Source of the DNA: Planctomycetota bacterium
GTDB taxonomy: Bacteria > Planctomycetota > UBA1135
Assembly (NCBI GenBank): GCA_027623585.1
Contig: JAQBVK010000025.1
Span: forward strand, 1-15,090
Length of the DNA: 15,090 bases
Reading direction: 5' to 3'
Under the pieces are notes generated by a model, which saw only the letters and a program-made list of their open reading frames with translations, did not search any database and had not been told where the DNA came from. Shown one piece after another: positions 1 to 6,418 of this stretch (the first letter of the stretch is position 1; every line of letters starts with the position of its first letter). Both the position numbers and the translations under genes were made by a program.

Positions 1-648
1 GCGCATCTCGATCTGATCGGCGGTGGTCTCGAGGACCAAACGCTCCTCGGGATACAGCGGCACCAGGTCGTGGAAGGGCGCGAGCCCGTACTGCTTCTCC
101 GGATCCTCGCCGAAGACCTCCAAGACTTCGTGCAGCACCAGCAGGCCGTCGTCACGCTCGCCGACCGGCGCGAGTACGCCGGAAACGATGTGCCCAGTCT
201 GCAGATGATGCTTTTCGATCAACTCCTCGTGCAGCAGCGGATCGGTGGCGAAGTTCGGCGTGTAGTCGTTGCTGAGGTGCCGCAGATAGCCATGACCTTC
301 GGCCATGACCTCGACCAAGCCATCCACGAAGAACACGCCGTGCTGTTCTTGCGCAGCGCGGATCATGCGCCGCAACAGCGGACCGCGCGGCAGACCGAGC
401 GCGTCTTCGACGCCATCCTTCTCGGCGAGGTCCTGCAGATCGTTGAGGTGCAGACCGAGATAGGTCAGCAGGTGCAGCTCTTCCTTCTTGCGTTTGGTCG
501 CGAAGGACTTGATCGCAGCAGGATCGAAGGCTTCCGGCGGCGGCGCCGGAAACTGATTGGCCGGCATGAAAACCGGAGAGCCGGAGGAGCGTTGCTCCTG
601 GCGGCGGCGGCGGCGGCGATTACGCCGTCTGTGTGCGACATCGGCCAT
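1..648 (-). CDS. rho: Transcription termination factor Rho, N-terminal part (gene runs off the left edge)
   Basis: The ATG at 648 opens a frame that stays open to base 1, giving the first 216 residues. Rho is a hexameric RNA helicase that ends transcription. Residues 5-20 are almost all Arg, a basic extension. Residues about 55-100 read like the helical Rho N domain (LNDLQDLAEKDGVEDAL). Next comes the RNA-binding cold-shock-like domain, with GLVEVMAEGHGYLR matching the family's GVLEIL-DGFGFLR, then TGHIVSG, and LVPLYPEERLVLE just before the ATPase domain. The ATPase with its Walker motifs lies outside the window. The stretch that is usually DDIYVSPSQIRRF is replaced by TDPLLHEELIEKH, so the primary RNA site is divergent. 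There is no Shine-Dalgarno; the start follows CGACCACC. The gene lies 45 bp downstream of coaE and is probably cotranscribed with it. The Rho assignment is firm; the altered RNA preference is inference. Confidence 0.88.
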   Translation of the reverse strand, partial: MADVAHRRRNRRRRRRQEQRSSGSPVFMPANQFPAPPPEAFDPAAIKSFATKRKKEELHLLTYLGLHLNDLQDLAEKDGVEDALGLPRGPLLRRMIRAAQEQHGVFFVDGLVEVMAEGHGYLRHLSNDYTPNFATDPLLHEELIEKHHLQTGHIVSGVLAPVGERDDGLLVLHEVLEVFGEDPEKQYGLAPFHDLVPLYPEERLVLETTADQIEMR

Positions 649-693
649 GGTGGTCGAAAAGGGTTGCCGGAAAGCGGCGAGAAGGGGACGCGG

Positions 694-1353
694 TCAGGCG
701 CCGACGGGCGGCGAGGGCAGCGCCTCTGCAGAGGGCCAGCGCGCTCGGAACGGGCGAACGGGCAACTCGCGGAGGGCGTCGGCCCAACGGGCGCACTGCA
801 GGTGCAGCCGCTCCGGGCCGGCGTCGTTGACCAGGATAGCATGAGCCGCGCTGCGCTTCCGCGGCAGCGGGATCTGGCTGGCCTCGCGCCGCGCCCACTC
901 CTCCGGCTTCCAGCCGTGGCGGGCGGTGGCGCGGGCGGCGCGCTGCGGGGCGGCAGTCTCGACGAAGAACAGCAGCTCGCAGATCGAGTGCAAGCCGCCC
1001 TCCATGAGCAGCGGGATATCGAGCACCACCAGCGCGCCCGGCCGCGTCCGCTCGAGGGCCGCCAGCGACTCCCAATGACGCGCCCGCACCCGCGGATGCA
1101 GCAGGGCTTCGACGCGCGCCTTAGCGGCCGGGTCGCCGAAGATGCGACCCGCGAGCGTGGCACGGTCGAGTCCGCCTTCAGGAAGCCGAAGTGGGCCTCC
1201 CGTTGCTGCCTCGAGCGCGCTCAGAACCTCCTCTTGAGCGAACAAGGCGGCCACCTCGGCATCGGCATCGAGCACAACGCCGCTGTCCGTTTCGGCCAGG
1301 AAGTGGGCCGCGGTGCTCTTCCCGCTCCCGATGCCTCCCAACACGCCGATCAC
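694..1353 (-). CDS. coaE: Dephospho-CoA kinase
   Basis: CoaE phosphorylates the 3' hydroxyl of dephospho-CoA with ATP, the last step of coenzyme A synthesis in the cytosol. From the GTG at 1353 the product is 219 residues, the usual family length, and begins directly with the P-loop (GGIGSGKST). Further family marks are LDADAEV, RIFGDPAAK, LLHPRVRARH, DIPLLMEG and the lid-region stretch REASQIPLPRKR followed by HAILVNDAG. The GTG start is preferred because GGAGG lies 8 nt upstream and CoaE proteins normally start at the P-loop strand. An ATG at 1416 would add 21 unconserved residues, and its only GGAG is 13 nt away. The gene is first in the coaE-rho pair and diverges from the gene at 1545. 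Confidence 0.9.
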   Translation of the reverse strand: MIGVLGGIGSGKSTAAHFLAETDSGVVLDADAEVAALFAQEEVLSALEAATGGPLRLPEGGLDRATLAGRIFGDPAAKARVEALLHPRVRARHWESLAALERTRPGALVVLDIPLLMEGGLHSICELLFFVETAAPQRAARATARHGWKPEEWARREASQIPLPRKRSAAHAILVNDAGPERLHLQCARWADALRELPVRPFRARWPSAEALPSPPVGA

Positions 1354-1361
1354 TCGCAGAC

Positions 1362-1366
1362 CCTCC
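1362..1366 (-). promoter_or_regulatory. Ribosome binding site for coaE (GGAGG)
   Basis: On the minus strand GGAGG stands 8 nt before the GTG at 1353. It decides the choice of that GTG over the in-frame ATG at 1416, which has no well-spaced purine tract. Confidence 0.6.
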
Positions 1367-1477
1367 GGCTCCACGGCCCCAGAATGCGCCGGCCTTGACC
1401 GCCTCTCAAGGCTCATCTACAAAGTCCGTCTCCTTGGGCAGCAATCCAGAGCCGAGGCGGGGCTAAACTCCCGTCCT

Positions 1478-1517
1478 GCGGGCTCTTGCCCGCCCACCGC
1501 CGCGGGCTCACACCCGC
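1478..1517 (+). repeat. Two tandem GC hairpins in the leader of the 1545 gene
   Basis: The first hairpin is a perfect 6-bp stem, GCGGGC (1478-1483) and GCCCGC (1488-1493), with loop TCTT. The second is a 5-bp stem, GCGGG (1502-1506) and CCCGC (1513-1517), with loop CTCACA. The two units share GCGGGCTC...CCCGCC and repeat at a 24-nt interval. They lie 28-67 nt before the ATG at 1545 in the divergent intergenic stretch that also serves coaE. There is no T-run, so they are not intrinsic terminators. A leader structure or a paired binding site is possible. No convincing -35/-10 pair was found in this stretch. Confidence 0.45.
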
Positions 1518-1544
1518 CCGCACCCTGTCCCGAGAACCCGTCCC

Positions 1545-2768
1545 ATGTCCCAGTCGAACCGCGGAGCCGCCCAGGTCAGCCTCATGTGGGTGATCGCATT
1601 GGCCGTGATCGCTCTAGTTTCTGGCCTCTTCGCCTTCCTGCAGAGCAGTGAGGCCACCAAGTTGCAAGAAGCGCTCACTTTGTCGCAGACGACGCTCACC
1701 ACCGAGCAATCGACCGTGACCGCTCAGCGACTGGCGCGTCGGGAACTGTCGAACGTCGTCGGCTTCAAGGGAGACGGCGAGTTCACGAACGATGCCGCCG
1801 TCGTCGCCGCGCGCGACGAGATGGTGCGCGTCTTCGAGATCGACCCGCAGAACGTTCGCAGTTACAGCGACGTGCAGGGACCTTCGATCTCACGCGTGCA
1901 GCAGATCACCCGCGAGCGTGACGATTCGCTGGCCGAGTCGGCTCGGCTACGGAACGATCTCGCCGCCCGCGAGAGCGCGGTGCGGAGCGCCCTGGCCGAT
2001 AAGGACAAGGCTCTTGCCGATGCCCGTCGTGAGAAGGATGAGCTGCAAACCAGCCTCAATAGCCAGATCGTGAGCATCGAGCGCGAGCGGGACGCTGGAC
2101 GCGACGAGTTGCGCACGATGAATACGCAGCTCTCTTCGCTGCGCACCCTCTCCGATCAGCAACAGCGCGACCTGCGCAACGAAATCACGAAGTTCCAGCA
2201 GCGCAATTCGGTGCTCTCCGACCGCCTCAACTCGGTGGATCGCCGCGTCGCGACCGCAGACGGCGCGGTGCTGTCCTCGGCACCCGACCTCGGCATGGTG
2301 TGGATCGACCGCGGCTACGCCGACCGCGTCACCGCGGGCATGGAGTTCGAAGTTCGCAACGCGAACACCAATGCCGTCAAGGGTCGCGTGAAGATCAAGC
2401 GCACTGAGGCCAGCCGCTCCGAAGCGGTGGTGCTCAACCAGCTCGACAAGTACGACCCGATTCGTACCGATGACCTGCTGTTCAACGCGGTCTACGATCC
2501 CAACCGCACCCCGGTCGCCGTGTTGCTCGGAAACGGCTTCGGCCGCTACGCCGCCGCCGATCTCGCCGCCCTGCTCTCCGAAGCGGGCATCGAAGTCCGC
2601 GAAGAGGTCAGCAGCGAGACCGACTACATCCTGCTCGGCACACCCTTCTTCGATGAGGAGACCGGCGACATGATGCCGTGGGAGAGCCTGGATGAGTACA
2701 AGTCCGCGATGGCGCTCTCGGTCGAGGTGATCCCGCTGCGCGACTGGACGCAGTGGCTCGGCAGGTAG
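1545..2768 (+). CDS. Membrane-anchored coiled-coil protein with a BRCT-like C-terminal domain
   Basis: I do not recognise a named family for this 407-residue protein. Residues about 11-33 form one hydrophobic segment after a short Arg-containing start, so it should be anchored with the rest outside the cytoplasm by the positive-inside rule. Residues about 34-65 and 115-245 are charged, heptad-like coiled coil rich in E, R, D, Q and L. Residues about 248-320 (GMVWIDRGYADRVTAGMEFEV, with the last residues KYDPIRTDDLL) resemble the small beta-barrel of MreC- or FlgT-like proteins. Residues about 323-407 look like BRCT: VAVLLGNGFGRY, AALLSEAGIEVREEVSSET, DYILLGT, then LSVEVIPLRDWTQWL. The start has no Shine-Dalgarno and a C-rich leader. 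The gene is monocistronic, with a terminator behind it. A role in envelope scaffolding is only a guess. Confidence 0.75.
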   Translation: MSQSNRGAAQVSLMWVIALAVIALVSGLFAFLQSSEATKLQEALTLSQTTLTTEQSTVTAQRLARRELSNVVGFKGDGEFTNDAAVVAARDEMVRVFEIDPQNVRSYSDVQGPSISRVQQITRERDDSLAESARLRNDLAARESAVRSALADKDKALADARREKDELQTSLNSQIVSIERERDAGRDELRTMNTQLSSLRTLSDQQQRDLRNEITKFQQRNSVLSDRLNSVDRRVATADGAVLSSAPDLGMVWIDRGYADRVTAGMEFEVRNANTNAVKGRVKIKRTEASRSEAVVLNQLDKYDPIRTDDLLFNAVYDPNRTPVAVLLGNGFGRYAAADLAALLSEAGIEVREEVSSETDYILLGTPFFDEETGDMMPWESLDEYKSAMALSVEVIPLRDWTQWLGR

Positions 2769-2789
2769 GCGGGGCTCAGCTTCGCCGCC

Positions 2790-2830
2790 GCGGGCGGCCG
2801 GGAGGAATCCCGGTCGCCCGCTTTTTCTTT
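2790..2830 (+). terminator. Intrinsic terminator after the 1545 gene
   Basis: A 14-bp stem with one G-T pair (2790-2803 with 2808-2821) closes on the GNRA-type tetraloop GGAA. TTTTTCTTT follows directly at 2822-2830. This is a classic Rho-independent terminator on the plus strand. It separates the 1545 gene from tatC, whose own promoter must then lie in or just after it. Confidence 0.92.
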
Positions 2831-2852
2831 GGCGCGCGCGGATAATCCAAGC

Positions 2853-3665
2853 ATGGCCGGGAAAGAAGCTCCCGACGCGAAGGATCCGGAGCACGTCCGG
2901 ATGAGTTTCGCCGAGCACCTGGAGGAGCTGCGCAAGCGGCTGTTCCGGAGTTTGCTCGTGGTCGGAGTCGTGTTCGGCCTCGGGTGGCTAGCGTTTCCGA
3001 AGCAGGTCGAGGTCTTCTTCATGCAGCCGCACCTGCAGGCGGTGGACCGTCTGGCGAGCCACGATCCGCCGGTCGTGATCGAGCGACGCCTGATGGTGCA
3101 GTCGCCGCTGGAGGAGGTCTTCTACCTCGTGAAGGCTTCGCTCTTGCTGGCCGTCGTGGTCGGCTTTCCCTACGTGCTCTATCAACTCTGGGCCTTCGTC
3201 GCCGCCGGGCTCTACAAGCACGAGAAGCGCGCCGTGATGCGTTTCGTGCCGTGGTCGATCATGCTCGCGCTGACCGGCATGGCCTTCGGCTACCTCGGCC
3301 TGATCCCTTTGATGCTCGAGTACCTCTACTCGATGCCGGATCAGAGCTACTTCGTCCAGGCCTATCGGCTCGAGTACTACTTCTCCCTATTCCTGTTGCT
3401 GACCGTGGCGTTGGCGGCGATCTTCCAATTGCCGGTTCTGATGCTCGGCCTGCATACCGCGGGCATCGGCAGCGTGGCGATGTACTCGAAGTATCGTCGC
3501 CACTTCATCGTCGCCGCCTTCGTCATCTCCGCGATCTTGACGCCGCCCGAACCGGTCAGTCAGGTGTTGATGGCGTTCCCGACCATCCTGCTGTTCGAGG
3601 TCGGACTGGCGGCTCTGCGCCTGCGGGAGCGTCGCGCCAAGCGTCGCGCCGGGAAGGAAGCATGA
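2853..3665 (+). CDS. tatC: Sec-independent (twin-arginine) translocase subunit TatC
   Basis: TatC is the inner-membrane receptor that binds twin-arginine signal peptides of folded proteins. From the ATG at 2853 it has 270 residues and six hydrophobic segments. Hallmarks are FAEHLEELRKRL at the N-terminus (conserved Glu), SPLEEVFYLVK, YVLYQLWAFVAAGLYKHEKR (the second conserved Glu), and SKYRRHFIVAAFVISAILT followed by PPEPVSQ near the end. The Asp of the common TPPD motif is Glu233 here. The start is uncertain: the ATG at 2853 has no Shine-Dalgarno, while the ATG at 2901 (MSFAEHLEELR) has GGAG about 9 nt upstream. A TTG at 2829 would fall within the preceding terminator's T-run and is unlikely. 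No tatA or tatB lies in the window. The stop overlaps the cinA start by 4 bp (ATGA). Confidence 0.93.
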   Translation: MAGKEAPDAKDPEHVRMSFAEHLEELRKRLFRSLLVVGVVFGLGWLAFPKQVEVFFMQPHLQAVDRLASHDPPVVIERRLMVQSPLEEVFYLVKASLLLAVVVGFPYVLYQLWAFVAAGLYKHEKRAVMRFVPWSIMLALTGMAFGYLGLIPLMLEYLYSMPDQSYFVQAYRLEYYFSLFLLLTVALAAIFQLPVLMLGLHTAGIGSVAMYSKYRRHFIVAAFVISAILTPPEPVSQVLMAFPTILLFEVGLAALRLRERRAKRRAGKEA

Positions 3666-4960
3666 GCCCCGCCCGGCAGCCCGAGGCGGTGGTGCTCTCG
3701 ATCGGCGAGGAACTGCTGCAGGGCCGCATCGCGGACGGCAACGCGCGCGAGTTCGCACAGGAATTGCTGCGCATGGGCTTCGTGGTGCGCCGCTTCTTGA
3801 CCATCGGCGACGCGCCCGGCGACCTGCAGCGCGCGCTCGGCGAGCTCGACGGCAGCGCTTCGGTGCTTATTTCGACGGGCGGTCTCGGTCCGACCGCCGA
3901 CGATCGCGTGCGCGCGGAAACAGCGGCTTACGCGGGCGTGAACCTGCAAGAAGTGCCCGGTGCGGTCGCAGCGTTGACGCAATTGTTCCTGCGTAATCTG
4001 CGCGAGGAGGCGCCCAAGCCTTTCTTGGCGCAAGGCTTCGTGCCCGGCGACGCGCGCCCGATCGCGAACGCGGCGGGCAGCGCGTGGGCCTTCGTCCTCG
4101 ACCTTCCGCGCGGTACCCGTTATCTGGCGATGCCGGGCCCGCCAGTGGAATGTCGCTCAGCATTCCACGACGGCGGCGGCGCCGCCGCCCTCGCCGAGCG
4201 CGCGCACGGTGCGGCGGGCGTGGCCTTCCGAAGTTTTCACACCGCGGGCGCGGCCGAATCGGCGATCGAAGCGAAGATCCGCGAACTGCTCGCCGAGTCG
4301 GAGAATCCGCGCTACGGCATCACGGCGAACGCCCGCGGCGTCACCGTTTCGGCGCTGGCCTTCGCCGCCGAGGGCGGACCGTCTCCGGAGACGCTGCTCG
4401 ACGCAGCCAGCGTGACGCTGCGTGAGCGGCTCGGCGAACTGCTGTGGGGAAGCGATGCGGACACGCTTCCCGAAGTCGTGGTGCGCGCGCTCGTTGCGCG
4501 CGGTGCGAGCGTCACGGTGGCGGAGTCCTGCACGGGAGGACGCATCGCCGCCGCGATCACTTCGGTGCCGGGATCCTCGCGCGTCTTCCGCGGCGGTTGG
4601 ATCTGCTACGCGAACGAGAGCAAGGTGCGTGAATTGGGCGTGGCGGAAGCCTTGATCGAACATCACGGCGCCGTCTCCGAGGAGGTTGCGATCGCGATGG
4701 CCGCCGGCGCGCGCGAGCGCGGAGGCGCAGATTGGGCGGTCTCGGCGACCGGCGTTGCGGGACCGGACGGCGGCAGCGAAGCGAAGCCGGTCGGGCTGGT
4801 CTGGATCGGCGTGGCCGGACCAGAGGGCGCATGGGCGGTGGAACGCCGACAGTGGGCGCGTGCCGGGCGCTCCAGCGTGCAGCAGCAGAGCGTGCGCGAC
4901 GCGTTGGATGCGCTTCGCCGTGAACTCAGCGGACAGCCGCGTCTGCCCCCGCGGCCGTGA
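3662..4960 (+). CDS. cinA: CinA family protein (MoCF-like domain plus nicotinamide-nucleotide amidase domain)
   Basis: The product is 432 residues, normal for full-length CinA. Residues about 9-165 form the MoCF/molybdopterin-binding-like domain, associated in some CinA proteins with ADP-ribose pyrophosphatase activity: LSIGEELLQGRI, STGGLGPTADDRVR and MPGPP. A linker or KH-like segment follows, with ITANARGVTVSALA. Residues about 270-425 are the PncC domain, which deamidates NMN to NaMN for NAD salvage: AESCTGGRIAAAITSVPGSS with nucleophile Ser289, then ATGVAGPDGGS and KPVGLVWIG. All key C-terminal motifs are present. The ATG overlaps the tatC stop, with GGAAGGA just upstream, so the two genes are probably translationally coupled. 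The MPGPP region is followed by an unusual Gly/Ala run encoded by a perfect GC palindrome. Confidence 0.92.
   Translation: MSPARQPEAVVLSIGEELLQGRIADGNAREFAQELLRMGFVVRRFLTIGDAPGDLQRALGELDGSASVLISTGGLGPTADDRVRAETAAYAGVNLQEVPGAVAALTQLFLRNLREEAPKPFLAQGFVPGDARPIANAAGSAWAFVLDLPRGTRYLAMPGPPVECRSAFHDGGGAAALAERAHGAAGVAFRSFHTAGAAESAIEAKIRELLAESENPRYGITANARGVTVSALAFAAEGGPSPETLLDAASVTLRERLGELLWGSDADTLPEVVVRALVARGASVTVAESCTGGRIAAAITSVPGSSRVFRGGWICYANESKVRELGVAEALIEHHGAVSEEVAIAMAAGARERGGADWAVSATGVAGPDGGSEAKPVGLVWIGVAGPEGAWAVERRQWARAGRSSVQQQSVRDALDALRRELSGQPRLPPRP
4145..4189 (+). repeat. Two back-to-back inverted repeats inside cinA
   Basis: GTGGAATG (4145-4152) and CATTCCAC (4161-4168) form a perfect 8-bp inverted repeat with an 8-nt loop. 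Three bases later GGCGGCGGC/GCCGCCGCC (4172-4189) is an 18-bp perfect palindrome. Both lie in coding DNA downstream of the MPGPP motif, and the reading frame continues without a break. Confidence 0.5.
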
Positions 4961-4970
4961 ATCCTGCGCC

Positions 4971-4999
4971 TTGCCGCACCCGCACCGGGAGCCTAGAAT
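4971..4999 (+). promoter_or_regulatory. Sigma70-type promoter of tRNA-Gln
   Basis: TTGCCG (4971-4976) and TAGAAT (4994-4999) are separated by exactly 17 nt and match four and five of the six consensus bases. The mature tRNA begins at 5011, so transcription would start within a few bases of its 5' end. The promoter sits in the 50-bp gap after cinA and makes the tRNA an independent unit. Confidence 0.7.
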
Positions 5000-5010
5000 T
5001 CCCGCCTTGA

Positions 5011-5084
5011 AAGCTGGTGGTGTAACGGTAGCACCGCAGGTTTTGGTCCTGCTAGTCAAGGTTCGAATCCTTGCCGGCTTGCCA
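5011..5084 (+). tRNA. tRNA-Gln (anticodon UUG), CCA encoded
   Basis: The 74-nt sequence folds into a complete cloverleaf. The acceptor is AAGCTGG with CCGGCTT (one G-T pair), the D stem is GTGT/GCAC with a 7-nt loop, and the anticodon stem is GCAGG/CCTGC around TTTTGGT, which puts TTG at positions 34-36. The variable loop is the 4-nt TAGT, and the T arm is CAAGG-TTCGAAT-CCTTG. The discriminator is G, and CCA is encoded. The 4-nt variable loop and G73 are normal for tRNA-Gln. The first pair is A1-U72, where bacterial tRNA-Gln usually has U1-A72. Confidence 0.96.
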
Positions 5085-5092
5085 ATCAAGGA

Positions 5093-5122
5093 GCCGCCCG
5101 CAGTGATGCGGGCGGCTTTTTT
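5093..5122 (+). terminator. Intrinsic terminator of tRNA-Gln
   Basis: A perfect 10-bp stem, GCCGCCCGCA (5093-5102) and TGCGGGCGGC (5107-5116), has the GNRA-type loop GTGA and is followed by six T (5117-5122). It begins 9 nt after the tRNA. Seen from the minus strand, the converging gene at 5143 would read the same hairpin but without a good T-run. Confidence 0.95.
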
Positions 5123-5142
5123 CATGCGCGGGCGGAGCGTGA

Positions 5143-6378
5143 TTACTCGTCGAACCACTCGTAGATCTTGTGCAGATCCGAGTAGGACGAGGTGCCGTCG
5201 AAGCTAATCCCGTAGGGCACGTTCGCGGCGACCAGCGGGTCGAAGATGATCTCCGAATTTCGCAGGTGGGTCACCTCGTTGAGGACGACGAGTTGGCCGG
5301 TGATGCGACCGTTTCGCACCATGAACACTTCATTCCAGACCGAGAAGCCGTAGATGTCGGAGTGGTCCACGTTTTGATAGGCGCAGCCTTCGTGCGTGAA
5401 CTGGACCTCGCAGCCCGGTGCGATCAGCCCAATGTAAGGCTGACAGCCCTGCGTGCCGCCGCCGATGCTCGTACCGTGCTTGAGCAGGATCTTGTTGCGG
5501 TACTTGTTGAGGAGGTCGTAATCCTTCGGGCTGTGGACGACCACGCCGCCCGGGAAGTTGCATCCCGAGAGGCTGAGGGTGTGGTTCTCGTCGAGCACGA
5601 ACACCACGGTTTCTTCGTGGGTCACGTTCATGAGGTTGTTCTCTCCGTAGTAGATGACCTTGCCCGGCCCCGGCTCGAGGTACCAGTCCAGGTCGATCTT
5701 CGGCGCGCGCACCGGCGCGTTGACGCGATGCTCAGGAGCGTTCACGCCGTAGTTGACGGTGGAGTACTTGAACAACTCGCCTTCGACGACGGCGCCGTCG
5801 AACACGTAGCCCTGGATCTCGCCGTAGCCGCCGAGCACCCACTGCTCGCTGTCCCAGTCCCACATGTGCAGCTTGTCCGGCAGGTCGGTGACGAGCACGT
5901 CGCCGCGAATGATGCCGCCGTCCATCAAGAACTCGTTGCCGAGCACCGCCAGGGCGACCTCGGCGTCGGCGCCCCAGCCGGTGGAGACGTCGGCGTCGAC
6001 CCCGAATTGACAGGCGCTGTCCTGCGCTTCGCCGCGAACCTTCAGTTTCACGGTATCACCCCCGGTTTCGAAGGCGTCCTCGAGTACTTCGACGGTGAAG
6101 ACCGAGCCGTCCGCGAGCGTCATGCCGTCGGGACCGGTGCCGGTCCAGCGCGGCGCGAACTGCATGCGCCGCAGCGCGAACTCGACGCCGCTCTCCGCGG
6201 CGAACTCCGCGCGCATGGCGGCGGAGCCGTCGGCGACGACCGCGATCCGGTCCGAACTCGAGCCGGCGAAGGAGATGGCCATCGTGGCGAGGATCGTCAT
6301 CACGATCATCACCATCAGCAGGATGCCGCCCGAGTCGGGCTTGCGGAGGCAGGAGGAGTGGGAAGTGGCTTTGAGCAT
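5143..6378 (-). CDS. PilX-like type IV pilin/pseudopilin-related protein
   Basis: The 411-residue product opens with a short basic leader and SGGILLMVMIVMTILATMAI, a class III-like N-terminal helix of the PilX/PulK kind. A prepilin-peptidase site would fall at a Gly just before it. The helix lacks Glu5, as many PilX proteins do. The next landmark, AAESGVEFALRRM, matches the conserved AAEAGL-AL of PilX N-terminal domains. The rest is a large acidic exported region with short repetitive strands (GGIIRGDVLVTDLPD, GGVVVHSP, ITGQLVVLNEV), which suggests a beta-helix or beta-sandwich passenger. Such proteins sit in type IV pili or type II secretion pseudopili. The start has GGGAGG 9 nt upstream. 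The gene lies 40 bp behind folA, with no other pilus gene in the window. Exact role unknown. Confidence 0.72.
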   Translation of the reverse strand: MLKATSHSSCLRKPDSGGILLMVMIVMTILATMAISFAGSSSDRIAVVADGSAAMRAEFAAESGVEFALRRMQFAPRWTGTGPDGMTLADGSVFTVEVLEDAFETGGDTVKLKVRGEAQDSACQFGVDADVSTGWGADAEVALAVLGNEFLMDGGIIRGDVLVTDLPDKLHMWDWDSEQWVLGGYGEIQGYVFDGAVVEGELFKYSTVNYGVNAPEHRVNAPVRAPKIDLDWYLEPGPGKVIYYGENNLMNVTHEETVVFVLDENHTLSLSGCNFPGGVVVHSPKDYDLLNKYRNKILLKHGTSIGGGTQGCQPYIGLIAPGCEVQFTHEGCAYQNVDHSDIYGFSVWNEVFMVRNGRITGQLVVLNEVTHLRNSEIIFDPLVAANVPYGISFDGTSSYSDLHKIYEWFDE

Positions 6379-6387
6379 GAGGCTCCA

Positions 6388-6393
6388 CCTCCC
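6388..6393 (-). promoter_or_regulatory. Ribosome binding site for the PilX-like gene (GGGAGG)
   Basis: On the minus strand GGGAGG stands 9 nt before the ATG at 6378. It is one of the strongest Shine-Dalgarno sequences in the window and supports that start. Confidence 0.6.
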
Positions 6394-6418
6394 TTTGCGG
6401 CCCTGGCGCGCGGGAAGT

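Noticed and set aside
70..1398. Long plus-strand open frame across rho and coaE
   Set aside because: It lies opposite two clear minus-strand genes with family motifs, and its translation is a low-complexity Arg/Gly/Ala string typical of GC-rich shadows.
2829..2852. TTG start for tatC at 2829
   Set aside because: It sits in the T-run of the preceding terminator and adds unconserved residues.
2984..3661. Upstream extension of the cinA frame through tatC
   Set aside because: CinA homology begins at the ATG at 3662; the earlier part is tatC read in another frame, Arg/Ala-rich without motifs.
4130..4260. Possible frameshift in cinA downstream of the MPGPP motif
   Set aside because: The segment looks unusual, but PVECRSAF still aligns with the family pattern and the frame continues cleanly into conserved motifs.
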